A DNA stretch of 64,000 bases from Aliidiomarina shirensis (lineage in GTDB: Bacteria; Pseudomonadota; Gammaproteobacteria; Enterobacterales; Alteromonadaceae): contig NZ_PIPP01000001.1 in NCBI RefSeq assembly GCF_003987345.1, positions 797,948 through 861,947 on the forward strand, in the 5' to 3' direction. Positions within the stretch are counted from its first letter, which is position 1. Each line of letters begins with the position of its first letter. Position numbers and translations under genes: made by a program. The notes beneath the pieces are model-generated. The model had not been told where the DNA came from and searched no databases. It saw only the letters and a list, made by a program, of their open reading frames with translations. This document shows positions 55,469 through 64,000 of this stretch, piece by piece.

Positions 55469-57007
55469 TTAACGCGCTAAAAATTTTCCAGCAAATGCCA
55501 ACACTGGGGTTGCCGTCGGTTTGCCATGCTGCCAATCCCCACCTTCAACGCCACTGCCGGCGATATCAATATGAATATATGGCAATGGCTTATCGCTATT
55601 GTTGCCATGTTCATGCAAAAGCGCCACTTCATTCAAAAACGCCATTGGGAACTGGTGGCCACGTTTAGTAGTGGCCGATGGACCATTATTCGATGAAAGC
55701 AAATCATCGGCTTTGGTGCGCCCACGCACAAAATCATAATCTTCCCGGCGGCTGGGTGATAATTCTGCCGGATCCGCCCAAGTTTCACTTGCTGCAAGCA
55801 GATCATTAACAAGGCCAGTTTTCATCGCAGGCCCATTGGGCACAAACGCCGAATAAGGGCCTTTAGCTAAGGCCGCATGCCCGGTTAAAGTAGCTACAGT
55901 ATACAAACTCGGGTTTACCTCATTAGCCGCCAATTCAGTAAGATGCGCCAAGCAATCGGCCATTACTAAACGGCCCTCGGCATCGGTGTTACCAATTCGC
56001 ACGCGCTTACCTGAACGCCCGGTAATGATCTCATCGGCTACAAACGCCAAGGCGTCAATGTTATTCCGCACTGCCGCAAGTTCTGCAATAACTTTTAGCC
56101 CTTGTGGTTTAACACCCGCTACTGCTTTAACGAAACCAGCAACACCAGCGGCACCGCCTTTATCGCGGCTCATTCCCGCCATATGGCCACCAGTTTTCAC
56201 ATCGGCTCCACCGGTATCGTAAGTTATTCCTTTACCCACGATCATGAGCGTTTCATCAACATTACCTTCTGGTGTGTATTCCAAACGAATAACACAAGGG
56301 CGCTGACTCGTTCCAAATGAGGCACGCCCCACAGCAGCTAAGAGTGGATACTCATGCTCTAGCTGTGGCTTATCATCAATAATCTGCACTTTAACCGAGG
56401 TGCTAGCAAAGGCTTGCTGACAATACTCAGCAAACTTCATAGGTGACATACGCTCTGGCTCAGTGCCACAAAGATCCCGTGCAACACGGCGCCCCTCTTC
56501 TACGGCCTGAAGCCACGAGGCGCTCTGTGAAGTTTCGGCAATAAGCGTAACCGCAGAAATAGGCTCCACGTTTTCACCGAAGTGCTCGCGCGCTTCGAGA
56601 GGCTCATATAAACCTTGGCAAAAACCAAACCAAGCGGCTTCTACTGCTTTTTCATAGGTTGTATTTTTTGGAATCTCTGGTAACCAAAGAACCGGTGCTA
56701 TTGCGCCGGTATCACGAACGATTAACGCGGCATTTCGTGCTGCATCGAAAAAGCGGCGAACATCATCATAGTCACGGTCAAGTGGCCCCGTAGGCACCAC
56801 CACCAAACGTTGCGCTGGCGCAGCCGAACAACGTAACACTGACGTTTTATTCACAACTTGAGCATCTACTTGTTGCGCAGTGTGCACAGTTTCTGCAAAT
56901 GGTGCAGGGATTGTTGCTAAATCATGGCTAAGTACTACGAGAGCATCGCACCCTGAATCAGGTAACTCTTGAATCGAAGACACTATCGTTAATTTTGGTG
57001 TTGCCAT
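55469..57007 (-). CDS. pepA: M17 leucyl aminopeptidase family protein
   Basis: A 512-residue M17 aminopeptidase. Metal and catalytic motifs: GKGITYDTGG (Lys, Asp), HMAGMSRDKGGAA, and the signature NTDAEGRL. It releases N-terminal residues from peptides. M17 members also include PepB-like enzymes, so the exact symbol is less sure than the family. The ATG at 57007 (MATPKLTIVSS) is preceded by GAGGA; a frame 45 bases longer is open but not conserved-looking. Confidence 0.88.
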   Translation of the reverse strand: MATPKLTIVSSIQELPDSGCDALVVLSHDLATIPAPFAETVHTAQQVDAQVVNKTSVLRCSAAPAQRLVVVPTGPLDRDYDDVRRFFDAARNAALIVRDTGAIAPVLWLPEIPKNTTYEKAVEAAWFGFCQGLYEPLEAREHFGENVEPISAVTLIAETSQSASWLQAVEEGRRVARDLCGTEPERMSPMKFAEYCQQAFASTSVKVQIIDDKPQLEHEYPLLAAVGRASFGTSQRPCVIRLEYTPEGNVDETLMIVGKGITYDTGGADVKTGGHMAGMSRDKGGAAGVAGFVKAVAGVKPQGLKVIAELAAVRNNIDALAFVADEIITGRSGKRVRIGNTDAEGRLVMADCLAHLTELAANEVNPSLYTVATLTGHAALAKGPYSAFVPNGPAMKTGLVNDLLAASETWADPAELSPSRREDYDFVRGRTKADDLLSSNNGPSATTKRGHQFPMAFLNEVALLHEHGNNSDKPLPYIHIDIAGSGVEGGDWQHGKPTATPVLAFAGKFLAR

Positions 57008-57074
57008 ACTTATAAATTCCTCATTTTTGCGTTGATTGCTCTGCAAATACATACCTAGAGATACGCTTTACTAT

Positions 57075-58457
57075 CTATTGACGGCGCCACAATGTGCCTT
57101 CAGCAGTATCTTCAAGAACAATTCCAAGCGCCTGTAACTTATCGCGCGCTGCATCTGCGCCAGCCCAATCTTTAGCTTGGCGTGCGGCATTACGTTGTTC
57201 GATTAGCGCTTCAATTTGTGCAACTTCTGAATCATTTTCGGAGCCTTTCAAAAACTCATCCGGTTGCTGCTGCAGAATACCTAAAATGGCACCATATTCT
57301 TGCAACAGGAAAACAAGCTCAGCTGCTAATGATTTGTTCTCGTTGCGTTGGCGATTTACTTCTCGCGTAATTTCAAAAATCACCGACATCGCTTCTGGCA
57401 CATTAAAATCATCATTTAATGCGTCCCGAATACGCGCTTCATAACCTTCTCTTACGGATTCCGAAGCCGTTTCAGGTTGAATACCTCGCATTGCGGTATA
57501 AATACGTTCCAAGCTAGCATGCGCTTGTTCTAGATGCGCTTCAGAATAATTAAGCTGACTCCGATAATGGCCCGAAAGCAAAAAGAAACGAACCGTTTCA
57601 GCTGCGTAACTCGCCAAAACATCACGAATAGTGAAGAAGTTACCCAGTGATTTAGACATTTTTTCTTGGTTAACTTGCACCATTCCGGTATGCATCCAGT
57701 AATTCACATACGGGGTATCATGCGCACAGCAGGATTGCGCAATCTCGTTCTCGTGATGCGGGAACATTAAATCTGAACCACCACCGTGGATATCGAAATG
57801 CTTGCCAAGATGTTTACCATTCATTGCCGAACATTCAATATGCCAACCTGGGCGGCCTGGCCCCCAAGGTGATTCCCAACTTGGTTCGTCTGCTTTCGCA
57901 TGTTTCCAAAGCACAAAGTCCATTTGATCTTGCTTACCTTCCGTTACCGCTACCCGTGCGCCAGCTTGCAGCTGTTCTAGATTTTGCCCACTTAAACGGC
58001 CATATTCCGGAAAGCTCGACACGTCAAACAAAACATCACCTGAACTGGCAACATACGCATGCTTCTTCTCAATAAGCTGCGCCACCAAATCAATAATTTC
58101 TTGCATGTGAGTAGTAACGCGCGGTTCAATATCTGGTTCTACAAGATTCAAAGCGCGGAAATCTTCATGCATATAACCTAAAAAACGTTCAGTGATAGAA
58201 TCAATACTTTCGTTGTTCTCGGCGGCACGGCGAATGATTTTATCGTCAACATCAGTAACATTTCGAACGAAGGTAACCTGATAACCAAGGTAGCGTAAGT
58301 ACCGCACGATCACATCGAATGCTACATAGGTGCGAGCATGCCCAATATGGCATAAATCATAAATAGTAACGCCACACACATAGAGCTTCACTTCACCCGT
58401 TTGAATTGGTTTAAATTCTTCTTTAGTTTGGGTTAAGGAATTATAAAGCTTTAGCAT
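57075..58457 (-). CDS. cysS: Cysteinyl-tRNA synthetase
   Basis: A 460-residue class I synthetase. HIGH motif at 37-40 with zinc-ligand C28, the signature [15 protein letters not shown], zinc ligands in the [13 protein letters not shown] segment, and [11 protein letters not shown]. It charges tRNA-Cys. It diverges from the LOG-family gene and lies 67 bases upstream of pepA. Confidence 0.97.
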   Translation of the reverse strand: MLKLYNSLTQTKEEFKPIQTGEVKLYVCGVTIYDLCHIGHARTYVAFDVIVRYLRYLGYQVTFVRNVTDVDDKIIRRAAENNESIDSITERFLGYMHEDFRALNLVEPDIEPRVTTHMQEIIDLVAQLIEKKHAYVASSGDVLFDVSSFPEYGRLSGQNLEQLQAGARVAVTEGKQDQMDFVLWKHAKADEPSWESPWGPGRPGWHIECSAMNGKHLGKHFDIHGGGSDLMFPHHENEIAQSCCAHDTPYVNYWMHTGMVQVNQEKMSKSLGNFFTIRDVLASYAAETVRFFLLSGHYRSQLNYSEAHLEQAHASLERIYTAMRGIQPETASESVREGYEARIRDALNDDFNVPEAMSVIFEITREVNRQRNENKSLAAELVFLLQEYGAILGILQQQPDEFLKGSENDSEVAQIEALIEQRNAARQAKDWAGADAARDKLQALGIVLEDTAEGTLWRRQ

Positions 58458-58486
58458 TATTTTAAATTCTCGCTGTGATTCTTACG

Positions 58487-58514
58487 TTACGGTAGATTGG
58501 AAAAGGCTTATACT
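58487..58514 (+). promoter_or_regulatory. Possible promoter of the LOG-family gene
   Basis: -35-like TTACGG (58487-58492), 16-base spacer, -10 TATACT (58509-58514). A transcript from here would carry the five-copy repeat in its leader. Confidence 0.4.
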
Positions 58515-58533
58515 ACCAGCATCAGGCCTTAGT

Positions 58534-58593
58534 TTCAGCATAGAATTCAGCATAGAATTCAGCATAGAATTCAGCATAGAATTCAGCATAGAA
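58534..58593 (+). repeat. Five perfect tandem copies of a 12-bp unit (TTCAGCATAGAA)
   Basis: Sixty bases made of five identical, directly adjacent 12-bp units, located between cysS and the LOG-family ATG (38 bases past the repeat). Copies are exact and each junction creates GAATTC, so recent slippage expansion is likely. Twelve bases is a multiple of three and close to one helical turn. Confidence 0.95.
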
Positions 58594-58630
58594 CGTAATC
58601 CAGAATCATGTCGTTTGAAAGGATAGTTTC

Positions 58631-59422
58631 ATGGCAAAGAATGCATTTAATCGAGTAAACGAGCAAAACGAACCCGACCTCACCATTAGTGAGCAAGCGC
58701 AGCAAAAGGAAATGCAGCGTGCTGAACACTTGGCCACAGAGTGGATGCTGGCGGAAGAAACATTCAACGGCGAAGATGTTCTGCATACTATTTCAATTTT
58801 CGGTAGTGCCCGAATTCCTGCCCCCGAATCTTGTGCCCAAAAAAACCCGTGCGAATCCATGTCGCCCTACTACCAGCAAGCTCGCGAACTCTCGTTTCAA
58901 ATTGGCGAGTACATCGAGCGCAATGGGCTTACACAAACACGATTAATTACCGGTGGCGGCCCTGGCATCATGGAAGCAAGCAGCCGCGGAGCTCATGAAG
59001 CGGGCCATTCAAGTATCGGGCTAAATATTGCGTTACCGCATGAACAACGGTTAAATCCATTTATAGCGGCAAAGCACAGCATTAATTTCCAATATTTTGC
59101 GTTACGAAAAATGCATTTTTTGAAACGCGCAAAAGCCCTAATCGTGTTCCCCGGTGGCTTCGGCACACTCGATGAACTCTTCGAAACACTAACGCTTATC
59201 CAAACCGGAAAAATGCCACGTATTCCCGTTTTTCTATATGGTGAAAAGTTCTGGAATGGCCTAATTAACCTTGAGTTATTAGCGGAACACCATTTAATCG
59301 ACGCAGAAGATTTAGCACTCTACCATTTGGTCGATTCAGTTGATGATGCTTGGAAAGAAATTAAGCCTATTCTCCTTTCACTTCATCAAGTAGCTGCCGA
59401 ATCGACAACGCAAAGTACCTAA
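58631..59422 (+). CDS. LOG family protein (TIGR00730-type Rossmann fold)
   Basis: A 263-residue LOG/lysine-decarboxylase-like nucleotide-binding protein. FGSARIP, GGGPGIMEAASRGA-like segment (GGGPGIMEASSRGAHEAG), and the signature PGGFGTLDELFETLTLIQTG. Family members are cytokinin-type phosphoribohydrolases or PpnN-like nucleotide nucleosidases; the bacterial substrate is not evident. AAGGA is eight bases before the ATG. The 5' leader holds a 12-bp tandem repeat. Confidence 0.88.
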   Translation: MAKNAFNRVNEQNEPDLTISEQAQQKEMQRAEHLATEWMLAEETFNGEDVLHTISIFGSARIPAPESCAQKNPCESMSPYYQQARELSFQIGEYIERNGLTQTRLITGGGPGIMEASSRGAHEAGHSSIGLNIALPHEQRLNPFIAAKHSINFQYFALRKMHFLKRAKALIVFPGGFGTLDELFETLTLIQTGKMPRIPVFLYGEKFWNGLINLELLAEHHLIDAEDLALYHLVDSVDDAWKEIKPILLSLHQVAAESTTQST

Positions 59423-59499
59423 TGATACCTATTTCCGTTACAATAACGGCGCTTAACATGTTTTAAGCGGCTCATTCACGGATTAAATTGGAATACATT

Positions 59500-59997
59500 A
59501 TGAACGTAACTCTTCATACCACCATGGGTGATATTGAAATCACTCTCTTTGCAGATAAAGCACCGGAAACAGTAGCCAATTTTGTTTCTTATGTAGAAGA
59601 TGGCTTTTATGCAAACACAATCTTTCACCGCGTTATTGATGGCTTCATGATTCAAGGCGGCGGTTTTGAGCCAGGCATGAACCAAAAAGAAGTAAAGGCT
59701 CCGATTAAAAACGAAGCGAATAATGGTGTATCGAATAAACGCGGTACCCTTGCAATGGCGCGTACCAATGATCCACATTCTGCAACCGCTCAGTTTTTTA
59801 TTAACGTGCGCGATAATGATGGCTTAGATTTTACCGGCGAAAACCCATATGGATGGGGCTATTGCGTATTCGGTGAAGTAACCTCGGGGCTTGATGTTGT
59901 GGACGCAATTCGTACCGTTAAAACCGGTTCCGCCGGCTTCCATCAAGACGTTCCAGTTGAAGATATTGTTATAACCAAAGCAACTGTGAACAAATAG
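59500..59997 (+). CDS. ppiB: Peptidyl-prolyl isomerase B, cyclophilin
   Basis: A 165-residue cytoplasmic cyclophilin. [13 protein letters not shown] (catalytic Arg), [22 protein letters not shown] and [10 protein letters not shown] match E. coli PpiB. The ATG at 59500 is used rather than one four codons upstream, because the family starts directly with the first beta strand. lpxH follows seven bases later. Confidence 0.95.
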   Translation: MNVTLHTTMGDIEITLFADKAPETVANFVSYVEDGFYANTIFHRVIDGFMIQGGGFEPGMNQKEVKAPIKNEANNGVSNKRGTLAMARTNDPHSATAQFFINVRDNDGLDFTGENPYGWGYCVFGEVTSGLDVVDAIRTVKTGSAGFHQDVPVEDIVITKATVNK

Positions 59998-60004
59998 GTT
60001 CTAG

Positions 60005-60742
60005 ATGACTACTCGATTTATTTCTGATTTGCACTTGAGCGCTGAACGGCCTGATATCACAGGTTTGTTCGTGCAGTTTTTGCAAACAGAAGCGCGCCAA
60101 AGTGATGCAATATACATTCTTGGTGATTTACTCGAGTATTGGATTGGCGATGATGATGACAATGCATTTCATCGCCAAATTCAAACTGAACTAAAAGCAC
60201 TCACCGATAGCGGAGTGCCGTGCTATTTCATTCATGGTAACCGCGATTTTCTCATCGGCGAGCAATTTGCCGAACGCACGGGCGTGGAAATATTACCTGA
60301 GCCCTCGGTAATTGATTTATACGGGCGACGAACCGTTATATTGCATGGCGATACACTATGTACTGATGATGTCAGCTATCAGCGATTTCGAAAAGTAATT
60401 CGTCATCCTTGGTTGCTCGCGGTTGCCAGAAACATGCCACTTTCTTGGCGCCGTTGGCTTGCCATTAAGCTGCGTGATAACAGTTCAGGAAACAAACAAC
60501 TTACCGCAGAACAGCTGGCGAAATACGATGCGAAAGACCAAGCTATTGTTGCGCTCATGAACGATACCTCTACGGATCTAATGATTCACGGCCATACGCA
60601 TCAACCCGCCATCCATGCACATAATGTAAAAGGCATCGAGAGCACTCGAATTGTATTGGGTGATTGGTATGAGCAAGGCTCGATTTTAGAAGTAGACGCA
60701 AACGGCTTTGAACTCAAAAGCCAGCCTCTCGCTACACCCTAA
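60005..60742 (+). CDS. lpxH: UDP-2,3-diacylglucosamine diphosphatase LpxH
   Basis: A 245-residue metallophosphoesterase for the fourth step of lipid A synthesis. Metal-binding motifs: SDLHLS (D8, H10), GDLLEYWIGDDD, HGNRDFLIG, and GHTHQP. It sits behind ppiB, an order common in gammaproteobacteria. Confidence 0.96.
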   Translation: MTTRFISDLHLSAERPDITGLFVQFLQTEARQSDAIYILGDLLEYWIGDDDDNAFHRQIQTELKALTDSGVPCYFIHGNRDFLIGEQFAERTGVEILPEPSVIDLYGRRTVILHGDTLCTDDVSYQRFRKVIRHPWLLAVARNMPLSWRRWLAIKLRDNSSGNKQLTAEQLAKYDAKDQAIVALMNDTSTDLMIHGHTHQPAIHAHNVKGIESTRIVLGDWYEQGSILEVDANGFELKSQPLATP

Positions 60743-60759
60743 GCATTAGCAGTTAGTGT

Positions 60760-60797
60760 TCGCTTACAACGCCAGCCCGAGGCCCCGTTGCAAGCGA
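60760..60797. terminator. Stem-loop between converging lpxH and miaE
   Basis: Imperfect twelve-base-pair stem (TCGCTTACAACG / CGTTGCAAGCGA, one mismatch) with a GC-rich 14-base loop. There is no T tract on either side, so intrinsic termination is doubtful. Confidence 0.35.
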
Positions 60798-60799
60798 GT

Positions 60800-61597
60800 T
60801 CACATAACAGGGCCGCTATGAAAGCGTAATACTTTATCTGGGCTCTCAATAAGTTTCTTTTCAATGCGCAAAAACTCCTGAGTTCGAGCTTGGATATCCT
60901 CCCTCGCCACCATTTGTGCCAAGGTTAAATAATCTTCAAAATGGCGAGCCTCTGAGCGCAACAAGGAAACATAAAACCGCGCTATAGATTCCGGCAAGTG
61001 GGGAACTAAGGCCGCGAAACGTTCGCACGAACGCGCCTCGATAATTCCGCCAATGATCAATTTATCAACTAGACCGCCAACCTCGGAACCTCGAATGTGC
61101 CGCAACATTCCGGCCGCATAGCGTGCTGCCGTTGTCGGCTGTAGTTCAATGTTATTTGCTTCTATGATGCTAAACACCTGATCAAAGTGATGAAGCTCTT
61201 CTTTCATCAATAAAACCATTCTATTCAGCAATTCATGCTGCCACGCTTCGCCATTTTCGAGTTGTAACCTCGGTACTTGCTGATTTTTTTTATTATTCTC
61301 ATGAGTAAGCGCATCATCGCTGTTCAATAAATGCCCCCGATATACTCGAGTTTCATATGGTTCTAACCACTCTAAAATCTGCTTTGATGTTTCATTATCA
61401 ACAACATAGCGGCGCAACAATAATCCCGCACTTTGTGCCGCTTTCAGCTCACAATGCAGATGATCGGTAAGAAGTAAGGGAAGTTTTTCAGGATCAGCGG
61501 CTTGTTCAATCCATTGTTTTGGTGTTTTACACAATAAAAAACTGTGTATTGGATTTAACAAATCCTGATAATTGTTTAATAATTTCACATTCACCAC
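60800..61597 (-). CDS. miaE: tRNA-(ms2io6A)-hydroxylase MiaE
   Basis: A 265-residue ferritin-like diiron monooxygenase. Iron-ligand helices are visible as LHCELKAAQSA, EELHHFDQV, IEARSCERF and SEARHFEDY. It hydroxylates the isopentenyl group of ms2i6A37 in tRNA. It converges on lpxH and diverges from the Yip1-family gene. Confidence 0.93.
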   Translation of the reverse strand: MVNVKLLNNYQDLLNPIHSFLLCKTPKQWIEQAADPEKLPLLLTDHLHCELKAAQSAGLLLRRYVVDNETSKQILEWLEPYETRVYRGHLLNSDDALTHENNKKNQQVPRLQLENGEAWQHELLNRMVLLMKEELHHFDQVFSIIEANNIELQPTTAARYAAGMLRHIRGSEVGGLVDKLIIGGIIEARSCERFAALVPHLPESIARFYVSLLRSEARHFEDYLTLAQMVAREDIQARTQEFLRIEKKLIESPDKVLRFHSGPVM

Positions 61598-61745
61598 ATA
61601 ACTACTTTATAACAAAAGAATCTGAGCAGCTAATACTCAGAACCTTTCATTCTTGATTTAAACACGAACTCCATACGTATAATGCATTATAACCATTGTG
61701 GTTTTTAAAGACATCCGGGGCCGCGGCTTCCAAGGAGAAATAAAA

Positions 61746-62345
61746 ATGATACTAAATCATATCTGGGGTCTCTACGCTCATCCAGTTGAAGAATGGAAAA
61801 CCATCGATCAACGCCATGAAAGTTTACGATTCTCGTTAACCCATATCTTATTCGTTGCTCTAATTCCATGCCTTGTGGCTTATTATGCATCAGCTCATTT
61901 GGGCTGGAGTATAGGCGCGAGAGAAAGTATTTATCTAACCCAAAATAGTGCAATTGCAATGGCGGTTGCTATGTATGTTGGCATCATAGCCGGCGTAATG
62001 GCGCTATCGTATTTAATCCATTGGATGGCGAAAACCTTTGGTGCTAAGCCCACTCTCACCCAATCATTAGAATTGGCAGCATATACATCAACTCCTGTTT
62101 TAATGTCGGGTGTAGCGGCGTTCTACCCAGAGCTGTGGTTTGTTTCTATGGTTTTCTTAGCGGGTGTTGCGTATTCGGTGTATCTGCTCTATTCAGGCGT
62201 GCCAATTTTGATGCACATCCCTGAAGAACGTGGCTTTATTTATGCAAGTTCGGTGGTTACTGCCGGTTTAATCTTAATGGTTGTGCTGATGGCAGGTACT
62301 GCTATCGCTTGGACAAATGGATTTTTTCCAACCTTTATTGGTTAA
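61746..62345 (+). CDS. Yip1 family inner-membrane protein
   Basis: A 199-residue membrane protein with five predicted helices and the typical start ILNHIWGLYAHPVEEWKTI; the PILMHIPEERGFIYASSVV segment is also characteristic of Yip1/DUF1282-type proteins. Function unknown. The ATG at 61746 has AAGGAG eight bases upstream; the frame is open 48 bases further but the extension lacks support. A terminator follows at 62422. Confidence 0.85.
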   Translation: MILNHIWGLYAHPVEEWKTIDQRHESLRFSLTHILFVALIPCLVAYYASAHLGWSIGARESIYLTQNSAIAMAVAMYVGIIAGVMALSYLIHWMAKTFGAKPTLTQSLELAAYTSTPVLMSGVAAFYPELWFVSMVFLAGVAYSVYLLYSGVPILMHIPEERGFIYASSVVTAGLILMVVLMAGTAIAWTNGFFPTFIG

Positions 62346-62421
62346 CATGCACTAACGGTAACCTATTACAGAGCGGCTCCTACGGAGCAAGTTCAGTAGT
62401 AAAAGGGTTTAACTAAGATTT

Positions 62422-62445
62422 GAGGAGCTGATGCTCCTCTTTTTA
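62422..62445 (+). terminator. Terminator after the Yip1-family gene
   Basis: Perfect seven-base-pair stem GAGGAGC / GCTCCTC, loop TGAT, followed by T6. Its position also argues that the symporter gene starts downstream (62533), not within this hairpin. Confidence 0.9.
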
Positions 62446-62532
62446 TTCGTACCATTTACCGTGTCGAGCTTTGGCATTAGATGCTTCTCTGGTAGGCTAC
62501 ACCGAAATAAAAATAACTTTCAGGATATTTCC

Positions 62533-63852
62533 ATGCAACTTAAAAAGATTGGCCTCACCGGTAAAATAGTAATCGGTATGTTTGCCGGTATTTTATTTGG
62601 CTTACTCCTCAATACCCTAATCAGCGATGCACCTGATTCTTGGTTGAAACTCGTTGTTGTCGATGGTGTGTTACGTTTAGTTGGCGAATTTTTCATCACC
62701 AGCTTAATGATGCTTGTTGTGCCTCTAGTTTTCGTTTCTCTCGTGGTTGGCACCTGCTCCATGAGTGATCCGAGTAAACTCGGCAGAATAGGTGGTAAAG
62801 CCTTAATGCTTTACCTAATCACTACCGGCATTGCGATTAGCATCGCGTTAGTTGTCGCCTCTATCGTAAAACCCGGTAGTGGTGGCTCGATGGCTGGCCA
62901 AGACGTTACGTTTGAAGCTCAGCAAGCGCCAAGTTTCGTTGATGTGCTTATTGATATGGTGCCACGCAATCCAATAAATGCTCTGGCCGAAGGCAACATG
63001 CTGCAAATAATTGTATTTGCCTTATTGTTTGGTATTTCAATGGCATTGGTTGGCAAGCCGGGCGAACGCTTACGCGATTTCTTTGAAGATATTAACACCG
63101 TTATAATGAAGCTTGTAATGATACTCATGCAGGTTGCGCCTTACGGTGTATTTGCTCTGCTCGCGCGCACCTTTGCCGATTTAGGGTTAGGCGAACTGCT
63201 CGGTGATCTTGCCGTTTACTTCATTACCGTGCTGGTTATTTTGCTAGTACACGGGTTCATTGTGTACCCCGCAATACTGAGTGCCCTCACACGCCTAAAT
63301 CCAGCTATCTTTATTCGCAAAATGCTTAGCAACCAAATATTTGCCTTTAGTATTTCTAGCAGTAACGCGGCGATTCCAGTTACCTTGCGCACTACCACTA
63401 AGCGCCTCGGTGTTGATAATAAAATTGCTTCGTTTACGGTTCCGTTAGGGGCTACCATTAACATGGATGGCACAGCGATCATGCAAGGCGTTGCAACCGT
63501 GTTTATCGCCCAGTTATATGGTATCGATTTATCCATGCAGCAATATCTCATGGTTATTCTTACGGCAACGTTAGCGTCCATTGGTACTGCCGGTGTACCC
63601 GGTGTTGGTTTGATCATGTTGGCAATGGTACTTCAGCAAGTTGGCTTGCCAGTAGAAGCGATTGGTTTAATTATCGGTGTTGATAGGTTACTGGACATGA
63701 CGAGAACTGCGGTGAACATTACCGGTGATGCCATGGTAACAACCATAGTTGGTAAATCAGAAGATCAACTCGATATGGATGTGTATAACGACCCGGACGC
63801 CGGTCTAAACGCGGATGGCAGTTTACAGGGTGGCGAATCCGATAAAGTCTAG
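62533..63852 (+). CDS. Dicarboxylate/amino acid:cation symporter (DAACS family)
   Basis: A 439-residue transporter with the GltPh-type layout: eight transmembrane helices and two re-entrant hairpins. Signatures: SSSNAAIPVTL (HP1), PLGATINMDGTA (TM7), GTAGVPG (HP2) and DRLLDMTRTAVNITGD (TM8). TM8 carries Asp and an Arg positioned as in glutamate/aspartate carriers. It takes up acidic amino acids or C4-dicarboxylates with Na+ or H+. The ATG at 62533 has AGGA eight bases upstream; the longer frame from 62431 crosses the preceding terminator. A group II intron end lies 21 bases after the stop. Confidence 0.92.
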   Translation: MQLKKIGLTGKIVIGMFAGILFGLLLNTLISDAPDSWLKLVVVDGVLRLVGEFFITSLMMLVVPLVFVSLVVGTCSMSDPSKLGRIGGKALMLYLITTGIAISIALVVASIVKPGSGGSMAGQDVTFEAQQAPSFVDVLIDMVPRNPINALAEGNMLQIIVFALLFGISMALVGKPGERLRDFFEDINTVIMKLVMILMQVAPYGVFALLARTFADLGLGELLGDLAVYFITVLVILLVHGFIVYPAILSALTRLNPAIFIRKMLSNQIFAFSISSSNAAIPVTLRTTTKRLGVDNKIASFTVPLGATINMDGTAIMQGVATVFIAQLYGIDLSMQQYLMVILTATLASIGTAGVPGVGLIMLAMVLQQVGLPVEAIGLIIGVDRLLDMTRTAVNITGDAMVTTIVGKSEDQLDMDVYNDPDAGLNADGSLQGGESDKV

Positions 63853-63873
63853 TATTTGCTTAAGAACCCTTTG

Positions 63874-64000
63874 ATCGAGTAGGAGGAGGCCTCACGGCCT
63901 CCGTCCTCTCACACCACCGGGCATACGGTTCCGTACCACGGCGGTTCATAGGTTACATTTGAGCCGATGGTAACTGTCCATCAGCGATATCAATCCCAGT
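63874..64000 (-). mobile_element. 3' end of a group II intron (domains V and VI), continuing past the window
   Basis: On the minus strand, domain V (complement of 63913-63945) is a hairpin with lower stem ACCGCCG / CGGTGGT, upper stem TACG / CGTA capped by GAAC, and a two-base bulge. It is followed by domain VI, stem GGAGGCC / GGCCTCC with GTGA loop (63885-63902), a candidate branch-point A at 63880 and the 3' terminus CTCGAT at about 63874. This matches bacterial group II intron ends. A 16-codon open frame ending in TAA at 63953-63955 could be the end of the intron reverse transcriptase, but is too short to prove. Confidence 0.8.

Noticed and set aside
58534..58593. Repeats considered as a CRISPR array
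   Set aside because: The 12-bp units are directly adjacent with no spacers and there are no cas genes; it is a simple tandem repeat.
62431..62532. N-terminal extension of the symporter from 62431
   Set aside because: The upstream ATG lies within the preceding intrinsic terminator and the added residues do not fit the DAACS start; the ATG at 62533 has a good ribosome site.
63953..64000. C-terminal end of an intron reverse transcriptase as a separate gene
   Set aside because: Only 15 residues plus stop are inside the window, too few to support a gene call; mentioned within the intron entry.

Overview
The window looks like a chromosomal stretch of a marine gammaproteobacterium of the Alteromonadales, most likely an Idiomarina-type organism (Idiomarinaceae). 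The reasons are gene order (ppiD-hupB-lon-clpX-clpP-tig; pdxB-asd-fimV-truA-accD-folC-dedD-cvpA-purF; fabB/mnmC/yfcL; cysS/LOG/ppiB/lpxH), protein character and a moderate GC content. The genus is an inference; no 16S gene is present. Almost all of the sequence is tightly packed core genes with short intergenic gaps, clear Shine-Dalgarno sites and many perfect intrinsic terminators.

Layout: (1) 1-6046 (+) is a MoxR/Bat-type operon (DUF58, DUF4381, VWA, VWA+TPR, BatD), probably entered from a MoxR ATPase gene left of the window. (2) 6194-14549 (-) is the protein quality-control block tig, clpP, clpX, lon, hupB, ppiD, with terminators after most genes and a heat-shock-like promoter before lon. 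(3) 14946-17360 (+) holds a PAS/GAF/degenerate-GGDEF protein and a ClpP-fold-like lipoprotein that seems to lack catalytic residues. (4) 17346-20450 (-) is a three-gene unit: a DUF1704 putative zinc carboxypeptidase, a MetC-like PLP enzyme and a YigZ protein. (5) 20567-20989 (-) is a tRNA operon Pro-Arg-His-Pro with a strong stringent-type promoter; folD diverges from it.

(6) 22126-30732 (-) is the most distinctive region: ten overlapping genes encoding a compact type IVb pilus of the R64/Tcp kind (TcpQ/PilL-like, secretin lipoprotein, PilO2, PilP, PilQ ATPase, PilR platform, PilS pilin, a mini-pilin, a PilV-like large pilin with a five-residue-periodic beta-helix-like stalk, and a TadE-like protein). 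It has no own prepilin peptidase, transglycosylase or shufflon recombinase and sits directly behind topA without an obvious terminator. (7) 30808-36119 holds topA, an isolated astB and a TraB/GumN protein. (8) 36119-46855 (-) is purF-cvpA-dedD-folC-accD-truA-fimV-asd-pdxB and fabB (purines, folate, fatty acids, tRNA modification, aspartate-family amino acids, PLP). (9) 46963-52257 carries mnmC, yfcL, fldB, a HIT protein and an M28 lipoprotein peptidase. (10) 52465-54799 is a His-rich TonB receptor of the ZnuD type behind a sequence closely matching a Zur operator. (11) 54985-63852 holds an acyl-CoA thioesterase, pepA, cysS, a LOG-family gene preceded by five perfect 12-bp repeats, ppiB, lpxH, miaE, a Yip1-family membrane protein and a DAACS symporter. 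(12) 63874-64000 (-) is the 3' end (domains V and VI) of a group II intron that continues past the right edge.

All functions are read from sequence and family knowledge. No database search, structure prediction or experiment was possible; residue numbers are hand-counted from the start codons named in each entry.
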